A DNA stretch of 64,000 nucleotides from Bacteroidales bacterium F22 (lineage in GTDB: Bacteria; Bacteroidota; Bacteroidia; Bacteroidales; Bacteroidaceae), in assembly GCA_029541985.1 (NCBI GenBank), contig CP095414.1, positions 1,116,001 through 1,180,000 on the forward strand, written 5' to 3'. Each line of letters starts with the position of its first letter. Position 1 is the first letter of the stretch. Below the pieces are notes generated by a model that had not been told where the DNA came from, made no database searches, and was given only the letters and a program-made list of their open reading frames with translations. Positions 1 through 10,697 of this stretch are shown here, one piece after another. The position numbers were made by a program, and so were the translations under genes.

Positions 1-1626
1 ACGATTAAATAAGGCACTGCCTTTTCCACCCGCATCCCAATAAAAAGGGACAACCCCATTTTTGAGTGCTTCAGTAACTACCATTTGCAAATAATAATCT
101 CTACAAGTCTGATTTTTTATCGCCTCATCACCAGTCAAATTATATTGTAAGAAAGCATTAAATTCCCCCAAGATTACAGGAATATGTTGGTCGACGAAGG
201 CAGTTTTCAAATCCTTCATCTTTTGAGCTAAATAATCCTCTTGACCGTAAGAAGAGAGTGTACCATAAGCTTCATATTTGTGGCCCCAATATTTAATTGA
301 AGGGTCATCACCACAGAAATCCCATGGGTCATAATAATGCACTTCCGCCATCAAGCGATTGCTAGCAACATCTGTAGGCATCGTCAAATAATCCACCGCA
401 TAAGCAATATTAGTATTATATGACTGTACGATAAGCGTACGTAGCAAATTATTTCCTTTAGTTCCCCGCACGGCATCGACAAACACCTGATTATAACTAG
501 CCTGTACCGCTAAATTCTCATCCGTAGGAGCTCCATATCCATCATGCACTTCATTGTTCCCAGCGAAGAGTAGATGATCACCATAGTCTCTGAAATAGAC
601 AGCAATCTGTTGCCATATAGCCGCTTCTTTCTTAGTAATAGCTTCCTGCTTGTCATAAGAGACCTGATTTTCAAGCCATCCACCATCCCAATGAATATTG
701 ATGATAGCATACATATCTTCAGTCAAGCAATAATCGACCACCTCTTTTACCCGTTCTAGCCAATCCTCGGAGATACGGTAGGTCGATTGATCTACGATAT
801 ATCCATCCCATGCACAAGGAATACGTACCGCATTGAACCCCGCTTGTTTCACAGCAGAAATCAGTACCTGATTCACTTTGGGATTTCCCCAAGCAGTTTC
901 ACTCGCTTGTCCATCATTATAAGCCTCAAGGGTATTTCCCACATTCCAGCCTAAAGTCATATAAGACGCAATCGTTAGAGCATCTCGCATCGTCTGTGAA
1001 GCAACATCATTTCCCACATTCCCATTCTGAGTGACCGTCACTTCCTCAGTCAGGGGACCAGCCGTTACCCTCACATGACCTTCACGAATATCAAGAAAAG
1101 GATTGCGAGCAATCGTAAGAGTTAAGCTACTCTCATTACTCCCATCCTGAGTAGAAATAGTAATCCATGGAGCATCAGTAGTCACTTGATATTCAGTAGC
1201 ACTGGTCACTCCTAAGGCAAGCACCTCCCCCGCTGGCGAAGCATCGATTGCATGACTATTCAACGAGAGTGCATACGATGCCTGTTGGTTTATTTGAACG
1301 ACTTTGGTCAGGCCACTAGCCATTACAGTCAATTCAGTGGTACGTGTTTCCGCATTTGGATTAGTCATAGCATGTACCGTCATTTGACGAGTCACCGCCT
1401 GTCCACTCATCTGGTCCACACTGCACCAGTCAGCAGAACTAGAGATAGTCCAATCGGTGGTACATTTAAAATTAAAAGTCATATCTCCCCCTTGATTTGT
1501 AAAATCAAGTTGAGATTCCGTCACTATCAGTTCAGGAGTAGTCTTACTATCGTCACTGCTACAAGCGACGATAGTAATCAGACTACACATGAAACTAATC
1601 AACATCAAACAACGTTTTATAGCCAT
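1..1626 (-). CDS. GH5 endoglucanase lipoprotein with BACON domains (3' end cut by window)
   Basis: The reading frame is open from an ATG at 1626 to the window edge, so the C-terminus is missing. The N-terminus is a lipoprotein signal ending in a lipobox with Cys22. About residues 28-200 read as two BACON-type beta-sandwich modules (repeats with a TDWTIS-like and a TDAPWITIS-like core). A GH5 TIM barrel follows, with GWNVGNTLEAY near its start, a probable acid/base Glu359 in a GNNEVHD motif and a probable nucleophile Glu488 in ILGEFNA. The architecture matches BACON-GH5 enzymes such as the surface xyloglucanase BoGH5A of Bacteroides ovatus. It probably cuts the glucan backbone at the cell surface. 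It is the last visible gene of the PUL operon, 22 bases after the preceding lipoprotein gene. Xyloglucan as substrate is inferred from the neighbours; mixed-linkage glucan or cellulose oligomers remain possible. Confidence 0.85.
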   Translation of the reverse strand, partial: MAIKRCLMLISFMCSLITIVACSSDDSKTTPELIVTESQLDFTNQGGDMTFNFKCTTDWTISSSADWCSVDQMSGQAVTRQMTVHAMTNPNAETRTTELTVMASGLTKVVQINQQASYALSLNSHAIDASPAGEVLALGVTSATEYQVTTDAPWITISTQDGSNESSLTLTIARNPFLDIREGHVRVTAGPLTEEVTVTQNGNVGNDVASQTMRDALTIASYMTLGWNVGNTLEAYNDGQASETAWGNPKVNQVLISAVKQAGFNAVRIPCAWDGYIVDQSTYRISEDWLERVKEVVDYCLTEDMYAIINIHWDGGWLENQVSYDKQEAITKKEAAIWQQIAVYFRDYGDHLLFAGNNEVHDGYGAPTDENLAVQASYNQVFVDAVRGTKGNNLLRTLIVQSYNTNIAYAVDYLTMPTDVASNRLMAEVHYYDPWDFCGDDPSIKYWGHKYEAYGTLSSYGQEDYLAQKMKDLKTAFVDQHIPVILGEFNAFLQYNLTGDEAIKNQTCRDYYLQMVVTEALKNGVVPFYWDAGGKGSALFNR

Positions 1627-1647
1627 TAGTTTACATTTCATTTGTTA

Positions 1648-3576
1648 TTAATATAAAGTGATCTTATCTACCGTAACAGAAACTGCATCTACATCAAGAA
1701 TATCCGTCCAGATATTCTTCATGATATCGACACAAAAGACCACTGCCCCATTGGTAACCTTAGCCGAAGCATCCATCTTCACAGTATATGTCCCGTCACC
1801 AGTCACAGTGACATCATTAGATGTCGGATTTTCATCAGAAGCCCAATATTGCACCGACCAATCACTATTAGCAAATTCAAGACCACATGGATAACTGCCC
1901 ACAGCCCCATCGACGAAGGAGAGTCCTTGAATCGTAAAAGTAACCTCCATGCTATCAAAGATAAGCATACTATTATCAATAGGCGGAGCTGCTTTTGTAT
2001 CTCCATACTCATTATATATCTCGATACGTAGATTTCCTTTTTCTTCGAGATCCCCCACAACAACTTTACTATTATCGACGGCAAGTTCCGTACCTGAAGG
2101 TTCATTCTCTCCTGTCTCTTTTTCCAATACCACACTAATGGTTTGATATTGGTCTACCGATCCATCAGCAATCCGTCCCAACGTCATACTACGCACTTCT
2201 CCAGCTTCTTTTTCAACCTTTATCACACGCATTTTATGCTCTTGGGTCTTGATAGTAAGTAGTCCATTCAAGTTATCCACCCACACGATTTCTTGTCCGA
2301 AATCAATCCAATTCTCATCGTCAATAGAGTAACTTCCAGTCAATTCCTGACCAGCACCATTGATGATACTATAAGTACCCGTCTGCTCACCATCTTTGGT
2401 CATCGTCATCTGAATATGGTCAAACACCGATTTATCATACGGATGCCCATCTCCACTCAACGCAGGAGTGCTAGCACTCAGATCCCAAGTATATAAATCA
2501 GTTCCACTGAGGTCTGTCCAGTTATAAGGAGCCTCAAGATTGATAGTCCACTTTTTGGTCATAGTGGTAGTAGTCGTCAAATCATCATTAGCTTTGCCAG
2601 TATAAGGAAGTGTAGGCTCATCAGGCACAGGCGACCAGTTATTCTTATAATCTTCCGAGATGAAATTGTAGCATGTACCAGATGCAGGAATCATCAATTG
2701 TAAGAAATCATCACTGATATACAATATATTAAACATTCCCCCGACCAACTTAGTCTTCATTTCTTCGTCATGATTCGTATCATGTACCGGATACGCATTG
2801 GTACATTGCAGTGTATGATTCTCCGTATCAATCATATAAGTCCCCTCACCAGTTCCCAATCCATAAGCATCTTGATCTACAGACAGATGAGCTCCTCCGA
2901 TTAGATCAAACGTCATAGAGCCAAAATCAGCTGCATCACACATCCAAGAGTTGCCAGCCCAGTCAGCTAACCAATACCAAGTAGCACTTCCATCAGTAAG
3001 ATTCGGTTCTATAGCCTTGGTAGCATCCCAATCGTCAGAATCGAGATAATTTGCTCCCGATGAAGCATGTAGATTATTCCAGTTGTATCCCCCTGTAAAG
3101 AAATAGATAGGTCCTTTAGCATAACGAGACACCTTCTCTGCATCTAAGTCAAGAAACCACTTCTTAGCATGTCCAGCTCCTCCACTAAGCATCGTCCACA
3201 TGTCATCTTGTATAAAATCAGAACACATGTCATCTACTGTAAATTGAACGGTATCACCATACACGATTCCCCCTTTAGTTTCGACACCAAAAGTCACATC
3301 ATAAGTACCAGCAAAAGGCATCTTAAGCGTTACCTCCTTTTGTTGGCTATTTCCTTGAGGATGTATCCACAGAGGAGTATATTTACTATCCATCAAACTA
3401 ACTAGATGGATAATATTTGGGTTGTCACTATCATGGTTAATTTCAAAGGAGATTCCTTCAAGAATCTCAGATGCCTTGACATTAGGTTCTCCCACAGAAT
3501 AGGTATCGGGAGTACAAGCCCCTAACAAAGAGACTACAAATAGAGCTAAAAAGCCTTTTATATAATTTATTTTCAT
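1648..3576 (-). CDS. Surface lipoprotein of the PUL, probable glycan-binding protein
   Basis: This is a 642-residue protein counted from the ATG at 3576, which opens a short signal ending in a lipobox (LLGAC). An in-frame ATG at 3597 overlaps the susD stop codon and would put charged residues ahead of the signal, so I reject it. After an N-terminal Ig-like stretch (about residues 30-120) there are two regions that each look like a carbohydrate-binding beta-sandwich rich in Trp and Tyr: about 130-310 (YNWNNLH, WYWLADWAGN) and about 335-480 (APYNWTDLSG). A further beta-rich C-terminal domain follows. No catalytic motif is visible. Its place between susD and the surface GH5 is where surface glycan-binding proteins usually sit. 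I do not recognise it as a known SGBP family, so the role comes from position and composition. Confidence 0.7.
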   Translation of the reverse strand: MKINYIKGFLALFVVSLLGACTPDTYSVGEPNVKASEILEGISFEINHDSDNPNIIHLVSLMDSKYTPLWIHPQGNSQQKEVTLKMPFAGTYDVTFGVETKGGIVYGDTVQFTVDDMCSDFIQDDMWTMLSGGAGHAKKWFLDLDAEKVSRYAKGPIYFFTGGYNWNNLHASSGANYLDSDDWDATKAIEPNLTDGSATWYWLADWAGNSWMCDAADFGSMTFDLIGGAHLSVDQDAYGLGTGEGTYMIDTENHTLQCTNAYPVHDTNHDEEMKTKLVGGMFNILYISDDFLQLMIPASGTCYNFISEDYKNNWSPVPDEPTLPYTGKANDDLTTTTTMTKKWTINLEAPYNWTDLSGTDLYTWDLSASTPALSGDGHPYDKSVFDHIQMTMTKDGEQTGTYSIINGAGQELTGSYSIDDENWIDFGQEIVWVDNLNGLLTIKTQEHKMRVIKVEKEAGEVRSMTLGRIADGSVDQYQTISVVLEKETGENEPSGTELAVDNSKVVVGDLEEKGNLRIEIYNEYGDTKAAPPIDNSMLIFDSMEVTFTIQGLSFVDGAVGSYPCGLEFANSDWSVQYWASDENPTSNDVTVTGDGTYTVKMDASAKVTNGAVVFCVDIMKNIWTDILDVDAVSVTVDKITLY

Positions 3577-3590
3577 TGCTATTCGATTTA

Positions 3591-5246
3591 TTACCATCCA
3601 GGATTTTGAACAAGAACTCCCTTAGACAGTGTAATTTGAGTATTAGGTATTTGTTGTAAGCCCTTCTTTTCGATAATATTTTGAGCTAAAATAGATAGAG
3701 TCGTCTCATTACCTCCATCAAGAACTTGTGTTGTTTCAGCAATAACAGCAGCAGCTGAGTCCACACCTTGACGCATCAAATCCCAATAACGAATCCCCTC
3801 AAAGGCAAATTCTAAATGACGTTCTTCAAGAATAGAAGTTGGATTCACCGTCACTTCCTTATAAGAATCAGAAAGTACACCATCCATAGTATACGCTCTT
3901 TTTCTCACTTGATTGAAATAGCTTTGTGCTTGTGGACTCCCCAATTCAGCAGCCATAAGCAATACATCAGCATAGCGAACGATCACATAATCTTGATGCT
4001 GTGAAGTTTGGAAATCGCCTGAGCCATCAGCTTTAGATGCCGACTGTCCATTATAGTATGCAAGAGGAGTATATTTCTTAACAGCATAACCCGTATACTC
4101 ACGTTGACCTCTGATATCATAAATAGGTGCGATGCCTTCTCCTTGTATGTCAATGATAGAAGCCTCTTTTCGAGTATCTCCTTTGGAATACGCCAAGAAA
4201 GTAGATGGATTGACCGTACATGCTCCCCATCCCTTACCATAAGGAGAGAAGTCCGTGTTACGAAGTCCAAGCATCACTAACCAACTATTGCCATCCACAT
4301 TGCCATCATAATCCTGAGTAGTATTGAACTTCAGCGACAATACAGTCTCCACATTGCCATCTCCAGCATATGTAGTATCGAAGGCCAACTCACCTTCTAT
4401 AGGAGTAGATGAAGCTGCTGGCCAAAGATTCTTAAAATTAGGCACCAAGTCAAATTCTCCAGAGGAAATGATCTCTTCGAGTCCAGCAAGCACTTCCGCT
4501 TTGGTAGTACCCGCAAGTTCTTTACCATAATACCCGGTATAATAGAGATATACACGAGCCAAGAGAGCTTCAGCAGCATATTTAGTGATATGTCCATCAT
4601 TTTTAGCTGCATTGGATTTAGGGTAAGCATCTGCTGGAATATTTTCAATCGCATATTGCAAGTCAGATACAATCGTCGCATAGACCTCATCTGGATCGGC
4701 TTGAGGGATATTATTCGAACTAGGTTCAGTCAACAAAGGCACATGACCAAACAAACGGACCAAATCAAAATACAAGATAGCGCGTAAGGCGTGAGTTTCT
4801 CCTAGGTAAGTTCCTTTCTTGGATTCATCCGTATTCCATTTAATCTGCTCAGCATATCCTAATAATGTATTGCATCTAAATATGGCAGCATAATAAGAAC
4901 TCCACGTGGTTCTAAATAAATCCATATCAGCAGGAGAATATGATTGTTCGAAACGATCAACTACCATATAATTTTTTCCGTCAGTATTACCCGTTCCCCC
5001 GAAACACTCATCGCTCATGACTTCAGAAGCCTCATAAAAAGAGAGTCCTCCATCACTAGTGGTTCGTTGCCATCCATCATAGCAGGCTACGAGTGCACGA
5101 TAAGCGTCGTCCACGGTGTTATAATAGTTCTGAGTGGTTGTCTCAGTCTTTGATTCAGTATCGAGAAAACTGTCACTGCATGACTGCATCCCCATACCGA
5201 AGAGAACAAAGACACCAGTCATTTGAAATATATTTTTTATTTTCAT
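3591..5246 (-). CDS. susD: SusD-like nutrient-binding outer-membrane lipoprotein
   Basis: This 551-residue protein is a RagB/SusD-family lipoprotein. The signal peptide ends at a Cys in the motif MQSCSDSFLD, which is typical of SusD. TPR-like helical segments follow (AYRALVACYDGW, LGETHALRAILYFDLVRLFGHVPLL), and the C-terminal part has the usual ILEERHLEFAFEGIRYWDLMRQG stretch, split here only in description. SusD proteins form the lid of the SusC transporter and bind the glycan outside the cell. It starts 11 bases after the susC stop and ends 14 bases before the next start, so the genes are co-transcribed. No irregularity is visible. Confidence 0.95.
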   Translation of the reverse strand: MKIKNIFQMTGVFVLFGMGMQSCSDSFLDTESKTETTTQNYYNTVDDAYRALVACYDGWQRTTSDGGLSFYEASEVMSDECFGGTGNTDGKNYMVVDRFEQSYSPADMDLFRTTWSSYYAAIFRCNTLLGYAEQIKWNTDESKKGTYLGETHALRAILYFDLVRLFGHVPLLTEPSSNNIPQADPDEVYATIVSDLQYAIENIPADAYPKSNAAKNDGHITKYAAEALLARVYLYYTGYYGKELAGTTKAEVLAGLEEIISSGEFDLVPNFKNLWPAASSTPIEGELAFDTTYAGDGNVETVLSLKFNTTQDYDGNVDGNSWLVMLGLRNTDFSPYGKGWGACTVNPSTFLAYSKGDTRKEASIIDIQGEGIAPIYDIRGQREYTGYAVKKYTPLAYYNGQSASKADGSGDFQTSQHQDYVIVRYADVLLMAAELGSPQAQSYFNQVRKRAYTMDGVLSDSYKEVTVNPTSILEERHLEFAFEGIRYWDLMRQGVDSAAAVIAETTQVLDGGNETTLSILAQNIIEKKGLQQIPNTQITLSKGVLVQNPGW

Positions 5247-5257
5247 AATGTATTAGA

Positions 5258-8200
5258 TTAAAATTTAAGGTTGACACCAAATAATATAGTTCGAGGACGT
5301 GGATAATAGCCTAAGTCTATTCCTGATACCCAACTATCATTACCATATCCAATCTCTGGGTCCATGCCATCGTAGCGAGTAAAAGTAAACGCATTTTGTA
5401 CTTGAGCATAGACACGTACTTGAGAGATATATTGACTATGAATCAATGAGGCAAAATCATACCCCAAAGTAATATTGCTGATTCGTAGATAATCCCCATT
5501 TTGAATAAATAAATCAGAGAACTGATAATTGATATTCGTTGAAGTCACTCGTGGTACACGATTTGAGGTTCCTTCACCAGTCCATCGGTCAAGAATTGCC
5601 GTCGTATAATTAGCATATGAAGTAGCTTGATTTCTATATGACTGAACGATTTTACCCCCTATGGCCCCATCAGCTGTCAACCCGAAATCAGCATGTTTAT
5701 ATTCCAATGAGAGATTAAAACCATAAGTAAAATCAGGCATTCCATTACCCAGGTCTACCTTATCTTGCTCATTGATTAGTCCATCTTTATTTTGGTCCAC
5801 ATACTTCACATCTCCAGGTTTTGGATTTGATTGGAATATGCCATGCGTTCCATCACTATTCCAAGAATCAATCTCTTCTTGATTTTGAAACAGCCCACAG
5901 GTTTTGAATCCCCAGAAATAACCAATAGCATGTCCATTTTCTGCACGGTAAAACTCAGAACTATTATCATACAAGGTATTTGTAGCACCGTGAATGATTC
6001 CATCTTCGGTTGGGATATTCCCTACCTTATTTTTATTGTATGCTCCATTTGCCGATACCGTGTAGCGCACACCTTGATACGTATCATGCCAATTCAAACC
6101 AAGTTCAAAACCCGTATTCTTCACATCACCCCCATTAATATAAGGAGCTCCTGTACCAGCAGTGGCTAAAATAGGTGCTTCGACTAACCAATCTTTCGTT
6201 GTCTTGACATAGAAATCAGCATTGACACGTAGATGATTAAAAAAGGAAGCATCGACACCTATATTTGTTTGCTCAGAAGTTTCCCAAGTCACCTCTTCGT
6301 TGGCCAATCTGCTTGGATAAGCACCCCACACATTGTAGTCAGCTCCTAGTGAATTACCAAATACGTAGTTCGTAGTCGATGTCTTCACTGGAGCGACATA
6401 TTGGAAACTAGAAATATTCTGGTTACCCACTTGTCCCCAGCTGACACGAAGTTTCAATAAATCGAGCCATGACTTAGTCGTTTCCATAAAAACTTCATTA
6501 GATACAACCCATCCAGCTGAAACAGAAGGGAAATAGCCCCATCGATTGTCAGACGAGAACTTAGACGATCCATCGGCACGAACAGTAGCCGTCGCCATAT
6601 ATGTCTCATTATAATTCCAACTCAATCGAGAGAAATAAGACATGGTACGTACGTCATCATAAGGATATCCATCCACATTAATATCATCAGCAGAAGTTGC
6701 TTCCGTATTATCAATATAAGCATGGTTCCAGTTATTGAACATAGATTTAAGATACCTACTACTTCCTCCTAAATAATCCCCAGAATAGCGCGATGATTCC
6801 ATACCAGCAAGAGCAACGAAGTGATGACTTCCGAGGTCGAAATTATAACTAGCAGTATTGGTTGATGTCAATGTCATGCCACTACTAGTATTCTGTGAGA
6901 CACTAGTGGAAGTATCATTGTAAGTAAAAGGTGAGAAATGATAGAGCGGCATATAGTATCGATAATCAGAATGATTTTGATTAACAGCCAGAACCGTACG
7001 CAGTGTCATATTTTTGATAGGATGCAATTCAGCATATACATCCGCTGCAAAAGTAGTATTGCGTGTCAAGTTATTCACATCAGTCATCATCACTCCATAA
7101 GGATTACTATCCCCAGTGTACCAATCAGAATTAGAAGTATCGTTGTAAGGTGATTGATACGTATTATTATCGCTATATACAGGAGCTAAAGGCGATGTAT
7201 TAAAAGCACCATGGAGGTTATTATTGTATTGGTCCCCTACATTGACTCCCGTATTTTCTTTATAAACATAACTTACATGTTCTCCTACTTTCAAGAAATC
7301 ATCGAAAAATTTATGTTCTGAATTGACACGGAAGTTATACCGCTCATAATTAGACACATCTTCACCGCCCATGATACCTTCTTGTTGAAAATAACCCATA
7401 GAGATACTAAACGTAGATTTCTCAGTACCTCCACTGAAACCTAAGGTATAATTTTGTATGACTGCATCATCCTTGAACATCGTGTCTACCCAATCCGTAT
7501 CGACAGGCGAACCATCAGCATGATTGATGCTTGACATACTAGACCAATCATAAGGATTCGCCCCATCATTGACTGCTTGTTCGTCCATAATCATCTTATA
7601 CTCATCTGCATTGAGCAGATTTGCTTTATGAGCAACATTCTGTATACCATAATAGCCATCAAACGAAATTTGTGTACGTCCAGCTTTACCATGTTTCGTG
7701 GTAACTAAGATTACTCCATTGGCTGCTTGAGCACCATATATGGCTGCAGATGCAGCATCTTTCAATACATCTATAGATTCTATATCCGATGGATTTAGCG
7801 TAGATATATCTCCACTGACTCCATCAATAAGGTATAAGGGACTTGCGTCACCTACAGTTCCCAAACCACGAACGGTTACTTTGAGGTCAGCTCCAGGCTG
7901 TCCAGATGTAGACATAATGGCTACGCCAGGGGTTTGTCCTTGCATTGCTTGCAATGGATTGCTCATATTTCGCTTAGCGATATCATCGCCACGCAATTGA
8001 GCCGTAGCTCCAGTGTTCAATTTTTTCTTTTGAACGCCATAACCGATGACCACTACCTCATCCAAGGCTTGTGCATCTTCTGTCATGACAATATCCAATG
8101 GTCCCGCTTTCGTGACCTCAATATCATAAGGTTTAAATCCCATATATGTAAATTGAAGCGTACTTTTTGCTGGGACTTCAAGGATAAAATGTCCATCAAA

Positions 8201-8407
8201 ATCAGTAATAGTACCGTGAGTCGTCCCTAACTGCATGACGCTGACTCCAATCATAGGAAGTCCGTCTGTCTTGGAAGACACGACACCGGATATGGTCCAC
8301 TTTTCAACTGTCTGAGCTTGTACGAGCCCCACATTAAAAGTCATCACAAGAAGCATCATGAAGATGCCCTTGGACCAAGCTTTTGAAAAATTAATACTGT
8401 GATTCAT
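5258..8407 (-). CDS. susC: SusC/RagA-like TonB-dependent glycan transporter
   Basis: This 1049-residue outer-membrane receptor has a signal peptide (to about residue 31, VQAQ), a carboxypeptidase-regulatory-like domain (about 40-110, DGLPMIGVSV, then DFDGHF) and a TonB box-like DEVVVIGYG. The plug domain contains GATAQLRGDDI and SLYLIDGVSGD-like features, and a beta barrel runs to a terminal aromatic residue (GVNLKF). It imports oligosaccharides across the outer membrane with energy from TonB/ExbBD. There is no N-terminal STN domain, so it is not an anti-sigma-linked receptor; regulation by the nearby hybrid two-component protein is more likely. It lies 21 bases after the GH3 gene and directly before susD. 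Confidence 0.95.
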   Translation of the reverse strand: MNHSINFSKAWSKGIFMMLLVMTFNVGLVQAQTVEKWTISGVVSSKTDGLPMIGVSVMQLGTTHGTITDFDGHFILEVPAKSTLQFTYMGFKPYDIEVTKAGPLDIVMTEDAQALDEVVVIGYGVQKKKLNTGATAQLRGDDIAKRNMSNPLQAMQGQTPGVAIMSTSGQPGADLKVTVRGLGTVGDASPLYLIDGVSGDISTLNPSDIESIDVLKDAASAAIYGAQAANGVILVTTKHGKAGRTQISFDGYYGIQNVAHKANLLNADEYKMIMDEQAVNDGANPYDWSSMSSINHADGSPVDTDWVDTMFKDDAVIQNYTLGFSGGTEKSTFSISMGYFQQEGIMGGEDVSNYERYNFRVNSEHKFFDDFLKVGEHVSYVYKENTGVNVGDQYNNNLHGAFNTSPLAPVYSDNNTYQSPYNDTSNSDWYTGDSNPYGVMMTDVNNLTRNTTFAADVYAELHPIKNMTLRTVLAVNQNHSDYRYYMPLYHFSPFTYNDTSTSVSQNTSSGMTLTSTNTASYNFDLGSHHFVALAGMESSRYSGDYLGGSSRYLKSMFNNWNHAYIDNTEATSADDINVDGYPYDDVRTMSYFSRLSWNYNETYMATATVRADGSSKFSSDNRWGYFPSVSAGWVVSNEVFMETTKSWLDLLKLRVSWGQVGNQNISSFQYVAPVKTSTTNYVFGNSLGADYNVWGAYPSRLANEEVTWETSEQTNIGVDASFFNHLRVNADFYVKTTKDWLVEAPILATAGTGAPYINGGDVKNTGFELGLNWHDTYQGVRYTVSANGAYNKNKVGNIPTEDGIIHGATNTLYDNSSEFYRAENGHAIGYFWGFKTCGLFQNQEEIDSWNSDGTHGIFQSNPKPGDVKYVDQNKDGLINEQDKVDLGNGMPDFTYGFNLSLEYKHADFGLTADGAIGGKIVQSYRNQATSYANYTTAILDRWTGEGTSNRVPRVTSTNINYQFSDLFIQNGDYLRISNITLGYDFASLIHSQYISQVRVYAQVQNAFTFTRYDGMDPEIGYGNDSWVSGIDLGYYPRPRTILFGVNLKF

Positions 8408-8428
8408 AGGTTAACTGTTTTAATAATA

Positions 8429-10681
8429 TTAGTTCTTATAATGAAAGGTCAATTTAGACACCATATCTTCAGATGATCGAGCGACATAGACGGTAAACTG
8501 ATCATTGTCCACTCGCCAATCATGTATTTGGTCATCATAATATTTCAAATCGTCCGCAGAAATAGAGAACTCCACTTGTTTTGTTTCTCCAGCCTCTAGG
8601 GACACTTGTTTGAAATGTTTCAACTCACGAATAGGACGGTCTAGATGTGGATGCTGTTGTCCTAGGTATATCTGTACAAGCATCTTACCCGCACGGTCAC
8701 CGGTATTTTCTACAGGAACAGATAAGATGAGTTTATCATTGCCTACAAATTTACGAGCAGACAAACGAGGTGCACCATATTTGAAAGTAGTATAACTCAA
8801 GCCATAACCAAAAGGAAATAATGTCGCAATCTTCTTAGTAGTGTACCAGCGATATCCGACATAGATTCCCTCTTCATATTTCTCATGGATGCTATCACCT
8901 GGGTAACTCAAAGCATCAAAAGAGTGAGCAGAGCAATCGCTCAAAGTTTTTGGGAAAGAGAAAGGCAAATGACCACTTGGATTCTCTTTTCCAGAAAGGA
9001 CAGCAGCCAGCACATGTCCAGCTTCTGAACCAGTATACCACCCTTGTACGATAGCAGGGATCTGTTTTACCCATGGCATAGCGACAGCATTACCACTAAG
9101 CAATGTCACCACGATATGCTCGTTTGCCTGTTGCAAATCAGCAATCAGTTCATCTTGCCCGAACGACATGTGATAGGTTTTACGATCAGCGCCCTCACAA
9201 TCTTGAAAATGATTCTTATTCAGTCCACCGAAATATAAGACCAAGTCAGCCTCTTTAGCCTTGGCAATCGCTTCATCATGAAGACGTTGTTGACATTTAG
9301 GGTCTATCGCATCCTGTCCTTCATAGCTTGGACGACCAGATTCATACCCTTGGGCATATATTATCTTATCGCCATATAGTTCTTGAAGTCCCTCCAAAGG
9401 CGAAAATTCCTTTTTCACTTTCAATGCCGAAGAGCCTCCTCCTTCAGTAAGACGACGCGTAGCATTTTCGCCCACGACTAAGATGCGATTATATTTGGAT
9501 GCGTCGATTGGAAGCAATGCAGCCGTGTGTTTATCTACAGCATCATTCTTCAATAGCACCACTCCTGCGACCCCTATTTCATAATCCACTTGAGCATGGC
9601 TTTTAGTAGCCAAACTACCCCAAGGGCGATTTGTATTCATGGCAGTACGCATAATCAATCGTAATACTCGACGAGCCTTATCGTTCAATCCTTCTATACT
9701 GTATTTTCCATCACGAAGTCCTTTGAGATAAGGGTCAGCTAAGTAATAAGCAGAATAAGGAAAATTCGATTCTGTAGTCAACCCATTGGTATAGGTTCCC
9801 ATCTCGATATCAAGTCCATTATTAACAGCTTGATCTGTATCGTGACAACCACCCCAATCAGTAATCACCGCTCCATCAAACTGCCAATCATGTTTAAGTA
9901 TCTTATTCAACAAGAAGTCATTGTGACAAGCATGTTGCCCTCTAACCTTATTATAAGAACCCATCAGCGACCACACATTTCCTTTTTCAACCGCAGCTTT
10001 GAAAGGCGGAAGATAAATCTCATGCAGTGCACGGTCAGAGAGATCGACATCAATATGTCCTCTCCAGAGTTCTTGGTTATTGAGTATATAATGTTTCACA
10101 CAAGCCGCTACTCCATTTGACTGAACCCCTTGTATATAAGGGACCACCATTTGAGCAGCAAGGTAAGGGTCTTCCCCCAAATATTCGAAGTTACGTCCGT
10201 TCAATGGCGTCCGATAGATATTCACTCCAGGTGCTAAGATTACACTCTTATTGCGATACCTAGCCTCTTCACCGAGTGCCTGCCCATATTTATGAGCCAA
10301 AGCAGGCTCCCATGTAGCAACCAAACAAGTCAAGGCTGGAAAAGCAGTACACGAATCATTCGTGCATCCCGATGGAGCCCATGAATCCCAACTAATTTCT
10401 TCACGTACCCCATGAGGTCCATCACTCATCCACAGTTCGGGTATCCCCAACCGTTTCACGCCCGCCACACTAAATTTACTCTGCGCATGACACAGTGCGA
10501 CTTTCTCTTCTAGAGTCATTCTACTAAGTGCATCTTCTACCCTTAGGGATAATGCAGCATTTACCTGTAGGTAAACAGGTACCTCTTGATGTGCTGTTTG
10601 GGCTTGTCCCACAGCAGAAATTCCGCCCATCATAGTTGCCGACAGCGCCATCATTTTCAGTTTGTTCATTGTATTATTCAT
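8429..10681 (-). CDS. GH3 beta-glucosidase-like enzyme
   Basis: This 750-residue protein has a signal peptide (cleavage near GQAQT, residues 25-29). It has the three-domain GH3 layout: N-terminal TIM barrel with WMSDGPHGVR, KHYILNNQE and the nucleophile Asp275 in VITDWGG; a C-terminal alpha/beta domain (LLKNDAV, VVGENA, LYFGGLNKNHFQDCEGADR); and a fibronectin III-like domain from about residue 660 (GDRAGKMLVQIYLGQ). In this PUL it most likely releases glucose from the non-reducing end of stripped cello-oligosaccharides in the periplasm. GH3 also contains xylosidases, so the exact bond is inferred. It is preceded 17 bases upstream by the GH2 gene. Confidence 0.9.
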   Translation of the reverse strand: MNNTMNKLKMMALSATMMGGISAVGQAQTAHQEVPVYLQVNAALSLRVEDALSRMTLEEKVALCHAQSKFSVAGVKRLGIPELWMSDGPHGVREEISWDSWAPSGCTNDSCTAFPALTCLVATWEPALAHKYGQALGEEARYRNKSVILAPGVNIYRTPLNGRNFEYLGEDPYLAAQMVVPYIQGVQSNGVAACVKHYILNNQELWRGHIDVDLSDRALHEIYLPPFKAAVEKGNVWSLMGSYNKVRGQHACHNDFLLNKILKHDWQFDGAVITDWGGCHDTDQAVNNGLDIEMGTYTNGLTTESNFPYSAYYLADPYLKGLRDGKYSIEGLNDKARRVLRLIMRTAMNTNRPWGSLATKSHAQVDYEIGVAGVVLLKNDAVDKHTAALLPIDASKYNRILVVGENATRRLTEGGGSSALKVKKEFSPLEGLQELYGDKIIYAQGYESGRPSYEGQDAIDPKCQQRLHDEAIAKAKEADLVLYFGGLNKNHFQDCEGADRKTYHMSFGQDELIADLQQANEHIVVTLLSGNAVAMPWVKQIPAIVQGWYTGSEAGHVLAAVLSGKENPSGHLPFSFPKTLSDCSAHSFDALSYPGDSIHEKYEEGIYVGYRWYTTKKIATLFPFGYGLSYTTFKYGAPRLSARKFVGNDKLILSVPVENTGDRAGKMLVQIYLGQQHPHLDRPIRELKHFKQVSLEAGETKQVEFSISADDLKYYDDQIHDWRVDNDQFTVYVARSSEDMVSKLTFHYKN

Positions 10682-10697
10682 TTAGTCTATTAGGTAA

